Shown in pieces: positions 45,263 to 50,479 of a DNA stretch of 50,479 bases. The number at the start of each line of letters is the position of its first letter. Position 1 is the first letter of the stretch. A model generated the notes under the pieces. It was given only the letters and a program-made list of their open reading frames with translations, was not told where the DNA came from and searched no databases. The stretch is taken from NCBI GenBank assembly GCA_016873095.1, contig VGYC01000027.1, positions 1-50,479 of the forward strand, written 5' to 3'. Origin of the DNA: Planctomycetota bacterium. GTDB taxonomy: Bacteria > Planctomycetota > Planctomycetia > Gemmatales > Gemmataceae. The position numbers and the translations under genes were made by a program.

Positions 45263-46819
45263 TCACTCCGCGCATAATAGCGGCTGCCGGCGATAGGGCG
45301 AGGGCGGCAACTCGGGCACGTCTTCCAGCTGCTTCCGGCACCAATCGCGTAACTCGCGCACCAAAGCGAAAAGGTCGAGTTGTGGATCTTCCTCGAGGGC
45401 GTCGAGTGTCCGCACTGCCACCTCGTAAACGACATCGTCAAATCGATCGAGAGTGTGCTGGCAAAGATCGTGCCGCGGACTCTTCGACTGCATCAGCTTG
45501 CTGAGAATACTCCACTTGGCCATCAGCGACTCGTACCAGCGCGGGAAATGTGGCCAGATGACGCGATCGAAGACGGCCTTAATCGACGCCACTCGCGGAT
45601 CGGCGAATTGATAGCGATAGCAGCCATCCGGTTCACGATAAGCAACGCCCTCGGACACGAGCGGTTCCAGCAGTGGCGTCCCCGGCGATAGTTGCAGGAA
45701 ATTCGTAATGGTATGGATGTTCAGATGCCCGATGTCATGCAGGAATTCGACTGATTCACGAACATTTTCCAGTGTCGTCCAGGGATTGAACATGATGAAG
45801 CCGACATGCGTGTAGACGTCCAGTTCCTTCAGCAACGCAAGGGTGCGCAACACCAGGTCGCGGGACTGGCCCTTCTTGAACGCCCGCCGCGTTGACTGGT
45901 CAACTGCTTCGATGCCAAAGAAGACCATTTGCAGTCCGGCGTCCTTGAGTGGGCGAAAGGTGTCGTGATCAATCCATTCGGCCCGACATTGCAGCGAAAA
46001 GCCGACATTGAGTCGGCGCCGCTTCAGTTCTGCGGCCAGATCGCGGGCGCGCGGCTGGCCAAGCTTGCGGTTGCCGATGAAATCGTCGTCGACGAAATTG
46101 ACCTGCTCGATGCCGTAATCGCTCACCAGCCGATCGATCTCGTCGGCGATGTTCTTCGAACTGCGAAATCGCCAGGGCCGATCGGGATCGAGATTGAAGC
46201 GATGGACGGCACAGAACGTGCACTTGCCCTGGCAGCCCCGACTGGTGGCCAGCGGCGGCATCAAGCCTTGCTCCAGCGTCAACGGCAACGTGTCGCGCAG
46301 CGGAAAGGGGAGGCTGTCGAGATCATCAGCGGGCACGGCCGGCGCATTCATGTGCAGGCGGCCTGCCTCCAGCTGGCACAGTCCGGCGATGGAAGTGTAA
46401 TCGCGGCCTGATTGCAGGCACGTTGCCAGCTCCAGAAGAGGCTTCTCGCCCTCGAAGCGCAGCACTGTATCCAGATGCGGGCACATGCGAAACACCCAGT
46501 CGGGAGCGAAGCTGGCCAGGTTGCCGCCCATCGTGAGATGGGCCTTGGGTAGCGCGTAGCGAAGCTTCTTGGCAAGGTGGATGGCGCTTTCCAGACCATC
46601 CTCACTCATCAGAGACATGCCAACCAGTTCCGGATCCGTGCCGGCAACGCGTTCGAGGACCTGGTCGTCGCTGAGCTTTTCGATCTCCGCGTCGACGACA
46701 TGGACCTCGTGACCGTGCCGGCGCAGCATCCCGCCGACATAGCCCAACCCCAGACATTCCTGGGTTCCTTCGTCGTAACCGGCAACTCGATAAACCGGTC
46801 GAATCAATGTGCAACGCAT
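45263..46819 (-). CDS. Cobalamin-binding radical SAM protein
   Basis: A 518-residue enzyme. Residues 1-140 are a B12-binding fold (GYVGGMLRRHGHEVHVVDAE, MGGNLASFAPDWVF), of the base-off type since the DxHxxG motif is absent. The 4Fe-4S binding motif is SRGCQGKCTFCAVHRF with Cys196, Cys200 and Cys203. The radical SAM barrel follows (VNFVDDDFIGN, FFGIEAVDQSTRRAFKKGQS), and a C-terminal extension of about 110 residues ends the protein. Class B radical SAM methylases add methyl to unactivated carbon or phosphorus, e.g. in RiPP and antibiotic pathways. ATG 46819 has AGGA eight bases upstream. A C-methyltransferase of the adjacent Cys-rich peptide is the most attractive guess; horizontal or vertical oxidative roles remain possible. 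Confidence 0.9.
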   Translation of the reverse strand: MRCTLIRPVYRVAGYDEGTQECLGLGYVGGMLRRHGHEVHVVDAEIEKLSDDQVLERVAGTDPELVGMSLMSEDGLESAIHLAKKLRYALPKAHLTMGGNLASFAPDWVFRMCPHLDTVLRFEGEKPLLELATCLQSGRDYTSIAGLCQLEAGRLHMNAPAVPADDLDSLPFPLRDTLPLTLEQGLMPPLATSRGCQGKCTFCAVHRFNLDPDRPWRFRSSKNIADEIDRLVSDYGIEQVNFVDDDFIGNRKLGQPRARDLAAELKRRRLNVGFSLQCRAEWIDHDTFRPLKDAGLQMVFFGIEAVDQSTRRAFKKGQSRDLVLRTLALLKELDVYTHVGFIMFNPWTTLENVRESVEFLHDIGHLNIHTITNFLQLSPGTPLLEPLVSEGVAYREPDGCYRYQFADPRVASIKAVFDRVIWPHFPRWYESLMAKWSILSKLMQSKSPRHDLCQHTLDRFDDVVYEVAVRTLDALEEDPQLDLFALVRELRDWCRKQLEDVPELPPSPYRRQPLLCAE

Positions 46820-46872
46820 GTCCAGTCCTTTGCGTAGAGCCGAGCAGGTTGGCGGTTTGCCCCGAGCGGCTT

Positions 46873-47118
46873 TCAGTTTTTCGCCTTTGGTACGGCCTCG
46901 TACTGGCGCTCGAAGACGGAGATGGCGGCCGGTTCGGTTTCGCGCACGTTTTCCATCTTGCGAATTTCCTGATACGTGGACTTCGGTGCCTTGTTCTGCG
47001 TCGGCGGCGACGTCCCTTTGTCGTCGCCACCGCAGCCGCGTGCAATTGCGATGATGATGCCGATCACAACGAGGAGCAGGCAACCGCAACCGGCGGCTCC
47101 CTCGGATTGCTGGCTCAT
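46873..47118 (-). CDS. 81-residue membrane peptide in the radical SAM cluster
   Basis: A small protein with one transmembrane helix (about residues 12-28) that opens with the Cys-X-Cys pair Cys11-Gly-Cys13 and ends in a charged cytosolic or periplasmic tail (EIRKMENVRETEPAAISVFERQYEAVP). ATG 47118 overlaps the stop of the SPASM protein as ATGA, so it is translationally coupled. It could be a membrane anchor, an export or immunity factor, or a second substrate since it carries a CxC pair. I do not recognise the family. Confidence 0.6.
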   Translation of the reverse strand: MSQQSEGAAGCGCLLLVVIGIIIAIARGCGGDDKGTSPPTQNKAPKSTYQEIRKMENVRETEPAAISVFERQYEAVPKAKN

Positions 47119-48455
47119 GGCGTCACGTCCTCAGGGACAACACATCCGTCCAGAGCGACCAACACGCGTTCCATGCTCGCGGGATGAACGAAGCGATACC
47201 CCTCCGCCAGCGCCTGCCGCACGCGCCCCATCACGGATTCGAATGCGACGCGGGACGGATGACAGTAGGACGCGCCCATCGGTCGGGCCATCATGAAGCT
47301 CGGGCAGCGGCGACACAGCGGTCTCGCCGAGCCGGTAGGACATTCGGCAAAAAACGTGTGCTCACCGGCTAGGCCGCGCCAGGTATCGATCATGTCGAGC
47401 AACGGTAGTGGCACATGCCCGTTGCCGGTCAAATTCGGCGGCTCCGTACCGATTTTCAGAAAGGAACAGCCCCACGCCTGGCCCGAAGCGGACACGACCG
47501 AGATCTGACAATCGCCCGAGCAAGCCTCCTCGAAGGCGAGATACTCGGCGGCCAGCGGCGTGAAGAAGCTCTCGTTCATCAGCTCGGCGAACTGCTCAGA
47601 GGTAAGCCGTAACTCGGCCAGCGTTGCATCGAGGCGGCGGTCGCTCGGGTAAATGATGGTTGCTACCGTGAAGGAATTGTCCGTGAGGTTGAAGAGGAAG
47701 TTGACCAACTCGAAGCGGTACTCAAAGTTCATGCGCGTCAATGCCGCAGTGGACACAATGGCGATGCCAAGCTCGCGACAGAGTTCGACGATGCGCACCA
47801 ATCGGGCGAATGAACCGGGGATGCCGGTGAAGGCGTCGTGCAGAGCGGCGTTGTGTCCAAAGAAGTCGGACTTGACGATGACGCGCCGGCCCAAGCGTTG
47901 TGCCAGCCGATCCCGGGTCGATGAATCGTCAGGGTCCAGTCCGCCACCGTTGACCAGCAAGCGCAGGGTCGTGTCCGGCGCCCGTTCGTGAAGATAGTCG
48001 AGCAGATCCCAGAGATGCGGATAAAGAAAGATGTCGCCGCCGGTGATGGAGATCTCGGCGCTTGCAGCGGCGAGGAGGCGATCGGCGGCTTGCCAGACCG
48101 CGGCACGGGTTGGCGTCGCTAGCGAATGCCTGGCCGGCCGCAACGTTTGGAAGCAATGCCGACAGGCGTACTCGCACAGGTAGTTGATCTCGAGGTTAGC
48201 TTCGCGGGCATCATTGTGGCGGCGAATGGCCCGCGCCGCATGGTAGACATCAACGTGAAACTGCCCGTTCGCCCAGGCCCGCTCGTCAGATTCTAGGTCG
48301 TTGACTGCAAGCTCTCCGGTCGCAGGTGCATCGGTTGTGAGGACGCCGTGATAATCGAGGCCCGGCTCGTACAGCAGCCAGCGCGCCGCGTCCTTGTCCG
48401 GCTGCCACATGACGCCCGGCTTGACTCGCTCCAAAATCGGTGACGGCAATGGCAC
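47115..48455 (-). CDS. Radical SAM/SPASM-like peptide maturase (second)
   Basis: A 446-residue enzyme. The radical SAM motif is NYLCEYACRHCF with Cys94, Cys98 and Cys101, followed by ISITGGDIFLYP (GGE-type motif, here GGD). The C-terminus has Cys312, 316, 330, 372, 381, 384 and 398, a SPASM/twitch-like set for extra 4Fe-4S clusters, typical of peptide-modifying radical SAM enzymes. The N-terminal 70 residues may hold a peptide-recognition domain. The start is GTG 48455, because AGGAG lies five bases before it; it follows the Cys-rich peptide gene by 16 bases. Likely forms thioether or C-C crosslinks in that peptide, which is inferred from context. Confidence 0.85.
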   Translation of the reverse strand: MPLPSPILERVKPGVMWQPDKDAARWLLYEPGLDYHGVLTTDAPATGELAVNDLESDERAWANGQFHVDVYHAARAIRRHNDAREANLEINYLCEYACRHCFQTLRPARHSLATPTRAAVWQAADRLLAAASAEISITGGDIFLYPHLWDLLDYLHERAPDTTLRLLVNGGGLDPDDSSTRDRLAQRLGRRVIVKSDFFGHNAALHDAFTGIPGSFARLVRIVELCRELGIAIVSTAALTRMNFEYRFELVNFLFNLTDNSFTVATIIYPSDRRLDATLAELRLTSEQFAELMNESFFTPLAAEYLAFEEACSGDCQISVVSASGQAWGCSFLKIGTEPPNLTGNGHVPLPLLDMIDTWRGLAGEHTFFAECPTGSARPLCRRCPSFMMARPMGASYCHPSRVAFESVMGRVRQALAEGYRFVHPASMERVLVALDGCVVPEDVTP

Positions 48456-48460
48456 GCATG

Positions 48461-48465
48461 CTCCT
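48461..48465 (-). promoter_or_regulatory. AGGAG ribosome binding site for the GTG-start SPASM gene
   Basis: On the minus strand AGGAG ends five bases before GTG 48455. It lies in the 16-base gap after the Cys-rich peptide stop and decides the start of the downstream gene against the longer open frame. Confidence 0.6.
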
Positions 48466-48471
48466 AATGTA

Positions 48472-48858
48472 TCAATGAGCTCGCACCGGCACACAGCGGC
48501 AAACGCGGCCGCCGCCGCCGCCCGAGGAATGCCTGTTGCACGAGCAAACCGACTGGCAGGTGCAGGTCCGCAGCGGATCGCACGAACACACCATCACCGT
48601 GTCGCATGAGCAGGCGCGGACGGTCTGGCAGGTGCAGCGACTGACGGTATCGCAACGGCAGCGCGAGCCGCCGGAGAGCACCGTGTTGCAGGTACACACC
48701 GTATCGCAACGGCAGACGATCTCGACGTCGTCGCGCTGCTGCGTCTCCTTCTCGTCAATGTGAATTTCGAGGTCTGGGCGCACGAAGGCAAACACCCGCG
48801 GCGCTTTGCCCTGGCTGTCGTTCTTCTTGGGCCGAAAATCGTTGTCATCTTGTGGCAT
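48472..48858 (-). CDS. Cys-rich CxC-repeat peptide, candidate RiPP precursor
   Basis: A 128-residue peptide. Residues 1-48 are a charged leader (MPQDDNDF..., with VFAFVRPDLEIHIDEKE as a possible recognition segment), with no signal peptide. Residues 49-122 hold 18 Cys in nine Cys-X-Cys pairs, at 49, 55, 67, 75, 83, 91, 99, 105 and 120. Pairs 67 to 99 are exactly eight residues apart: CRCDTVSR, CTCQTVRA, CSCDTVMV, CSCDPLRT; the first two are CRCDTV and CTCNTV. Consensus CxC(D/N/Q)TVxx. A Gly-rich gap (GGGGG) precedes the last pair. ATG 48858 overlaps the upstream radical SAM stop by 14 bases. Between two peptide-type radical SAM enzymes it is best read as their substrate. I know no named family with this repeat. 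Confidence 0.78.
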   Translation of the reverse strand: MPQDDNDFRPKKNDSQGKAPRVFAFVRPDLEIHIDEKETQQRDDVEIVCRCDTVCTCNTVLSGGSRCRCDTVSRCTCQTVRACSCDTVMVCSCDPLRTCTCQSVCSCNRHSSGGGGGRVCRCVPVRAH

Positions 48859-50332
48859 GGAGCAATCCAATCTGGACGAGGGGCTGCGGAGCGTGCGGCT
48901 CCTGGATCGGAACCGGCTCGATAGGCTCCGCAGGACCCAAGGGGATGAGCGCTGAATCGCTCATGGCCTTGATCTGCATCATCACGGTACTGTTCTGCTC
49001 CAACCGGCGGACGAGCTGGTCACGGGTCAGCTCCTGATTGATAAGGCAGCGGGCCGCCTTGAGCCGATCCCGAGGCCGGTCGTCCGAGGTCATGTTCTTG
49101 GCGATGCAATCGCCGGCGCAGTGCCATTTACAAAAACAGTCCTGGCACTCGGGCCGCTCGCGAACGGTGTGGCCTGCCAGTGTCTGCAACTTGGCTTGGT
49201 CCACCGTGAATACCCCCGTACTGGCGTCACGCCCGCCATAAAAAAACTTGTCCGCCAGGTGATCATCCGGATGGCAGACTTCGAAGCACGACGTCAGGAG
49301 TCCTTCCGGAGTGACATTGAAGCTGCCCTCGGGAACGCCGCAGAACGTGTCGGTTACCGTATCGAGCCGAGCTCCCGAGTAGTACAACTCGAGGCCGTAT
49401 TGCCGGGCGACTCTTTCCGCCTCGCGATAATTCTCGATGAAGGCCCAGGCTTGTGGGGCGGCCAGGCCCTTGGCATGTGCCCGCCCGTGGCTGAAGAGCG
49501 GCTCCAGGTGAATCGTGCTCGGCGAATAGCGTTTGAGGAGGTAGGCGACAATGTCGGCCAAGCGCAGCACCGTCTCCTCGGTGACCGTGAGTCGGACGCC
49601 GTAGCGAGCTGCATGGCTATCGAGGTGCCGCAGCGTGGCCTCGACGGTTTCGGCGGAACCGGCGCCGGTCATCGTGGGCCGTTGTCGATCCTGCGCCCAA
49701 GCCGGACCATCATAAGAGATCGAAAAATCGTGAATATGCCTCGCCACCCAATCTACCTTCCACGATGGCAAGACGCCGTTGGTCGCCAGGTTGAGAGCGA
49801 CTTTCAAGCCGTGTCGCTTGGCCAGCTCTTCGGCCCGCAAGGCACTCGCAGTGAGCGTGTCCCAGGCGAGAGTCGGCTCGCCGCCACCATGGTAGGAGAC
49901 GCGGAACTCTTGCTGGCCCAGTTCCAGTGTATTGCGCACCACCAGTTCCACGGCAGCCAGCGCGGTAGCTCTGTCCAGCGAGCCCTTGTAGTCGCCGGCT
50001 GACGCGTAACAATAGCTGCAGCGCAGATTGCAGGCGTTTGTCAAGAACACGGTCACTTCGGTCGGCTTCCAGTCACCACGCCTCTGAAAATTTGGCGGCT
50101 GATCTTCGGGCCCATTGACGGCTCCCGATTCAATCAGGAGTTGCAGGGCGTCCATGTTGGCGCCGGTGGCGCCGGGAAGCGTGCCGTCGCGCAATGACGC
50201 CACCATGTCCACCATGTCCTGGTTGGCCAGCACCACAATTTGCGTGAGCGGCGAGTACAGTATGTACGTGTCTTGCTGGTACGGGATGGCGAAAAACTCG
50301 GTGCTCAGCCGGTAGGCTGTGTAGTGTTTCAT
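48845..50332 (-). CDS. Radical SAM/SPASM peptide maturase (first)
   Basis: A 495-residue enzyme. Residues 1-85 form a domain that resembles the peptide-binding N-termini of maturases (HYTAYRLSTEFFAIPY ... VVLANQDMVDMV). The radical SAM motif is TNACNLRCSYCYASAG with Cys101, Cys105, Cys108; then YHGGGEPTLAW. The SPASM domain has Cys331, 349, 353, 396, 399, 401, 405, 409 and 429, enough for two auxiliary 4Fe-4S clusters. The C-terminal tail is Pro-rich and its last codons overlap the precursor start. ATG 50332 is chosen although its ribosome binding site is weak; GTG 50344 is an alternative. It is the first gene of the run. Predicted to modify the CxC peptide. Confidence 0.9.
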   Translation of the reverse strand: MKHYTAYRLSTEFFAIPYQQDTYILYSPLTQIVVLANQDMVDMVASLRDGTLPGATGANMDALQLLIESGAVNGPEDQPPNFQRRGDWKPTEVTVFLTNACNLRCSYCYASAGDYKGSLDRATALAAVELVVRNTLELGQQEFRVSYHGGGEPTLAWDTLTASALRAEELAKRHGLKVALNLATNGVLPSWKVDWVARHIHDFSISYDGPAWAQDRQRPTMTGAGSAETVEATLRHLDSHAARYGVRLTVTEETVLRLADIVAYLLKRYSPSTIHLEPLFSHGRAHAKGLAAPQAWAFIENYREAERVARQYGLELYYSGARLDTVTDTFCGVPEGSFNVTPEGLLTSCFEVCHPDDHLADKFFYGGRDASTGVFTVDQAKLQTLAGHTVRERPECQDCFCKWHCAGDCIAKNMTSDDRPRDRLKAARCLINQELTRDQLVRRLEQNSTVMMQIKAMSDSALIPLGPAEPIEPVPIQEPHAPQPLVQIGLLHATR

Positions 50333-50412
50333 CCCAACTGGCACATCGGCTAAGGTAGGCGATGGTTCTCTCCACGGGTAGGAAAAACCAAAACCCTCAG
50401 AAGGAGAGAAGC

Positions 50413-50479
50413 ATGAACCAGGACCGGCGTCGGAAGTGGAGCTCGGCGGACAAGCTGCGGATCGTGCTGGCGGGGATGC
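50413..50479 (+). mobile_element. Transposase start, cut by the window end
   Basis: The frame from ATG 50413 has AAGGAG eight bases upstream and reads MNQDRRRKWSSADKLRIVLAGM before the window ends. RRKWSxxxKLRIVL is the helix-turn-helix start of IS3-type OrfA transposases. It is divergent from the radical SAM/SPASM gene, with 81 bases between. An insertion sequence therefore borders the putative RiPP cluster; its terminal inverted repeat would lie at about 50345-50400 but cannot be proven from one end. Confidence 0.75.

Noticed and set aside
48536-48763. A 75-codon plus-strand frame with repeated SHEQ/VSQRQ-type phrases opposite the Cys-rich peptide.
   Set aside because: The repetition is the mirror of the CxC repeats. 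The minus-strand frame has the operon context, tight spacing and the Cys pattern.

Overview
The window looks like a chromosomal stretch from a GC-rich planctomycete, probably Gemmataceae-like. The evidence is the large secreted beta-helix protein with an N-terminal '[11 protein letters not shown]' motif typical of planctomycete exported proteins, a tetrahydromethanopterin formyltransferase (C1 pathway) gene, Uma2-family genes, secreted lipoprotein-like and cytochrome-poor housekeeping content, and short heptamer-type tandem repeats between and within genes. Taxonomy is inferred from gene content only. No rRNA, tRNA or CRISPR array was seen.

Layout. 0.1-8.6 kb: a beta-hydroxyacid dehydrogenase, a frameshifted HlyD-like adaptor, a shortened Uma2 gene, a lipase, a secreted metallo-beta-lactamase-fold hydrolase, an archaeal-type phosphoglycerate mutase, an OFA-like MFS transporter and two small membrane proteins. 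8.6-17.6 kb: an oxalyl-CoA-synthetase-like ligase with a 14-bp tandem repeat in front of it, a decayed gene of a multicopy family, a flavin oxidoreductase, a REPIN-like palindromic element, a WGR-domain protein, an isolated ftr gene, a large protein of unknown function and a small secreted protein. 17.6-25.4 kb: tryptophanase with a small secreted protein, a Gfo/Idh/MocA oxidoreductase, a full-length Uma2 protein, a circularly permuted ATP-grasp protein, an RluA-type pseudouridine synthase and a TolC-like lipoprotein. 25.5-37.4 kb: a coenzyme-B12 acyl-CoA mutase operon (large subunit, B12 subunit, MeaB-type GTPase, PH-domain membrane protein), glnE, a Nudix/metallo-beta-lactamase fusion, rnc, an Hsp70-like ATPase without lid, and a zinc ribbon. 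37.4-44 kb: the 1249-residue beta-helix protein, a secreted prenyltransferase-fold protein and an SMP-30-like protein.

The most interesting region is 44.2-50.3 kb, all on the minus strand with overlapping or nearly touching genes. It reads: radical SAM/SPASM protein, a 128-residue peptide with nine Cys-X-Cys pairs (mostly in 8-residue repeats of the form CxC[D/N/Q]TVxx), a second radical SAM/SPASM-like protein, an 81-residue membrane peptide, a B12-binding radical SAM protein and a TPR membrane protein. I read this as a candidate RiPP (ribosomally made, post-translationally modified peptide) system in which the Cys-rich peptide is the substrate. I do not recognise it as any named family. A transposase gene starts just upstream and is cut by the window end.

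A second point of interest is the B12 mutase at 25.6-28.7 kb: the Arg that holds the substrate carboxylate in methylmalonyl-CoA mutase is Gln here, and the neighbouring Tyr is His, so it should act on a different acyl-CoA.
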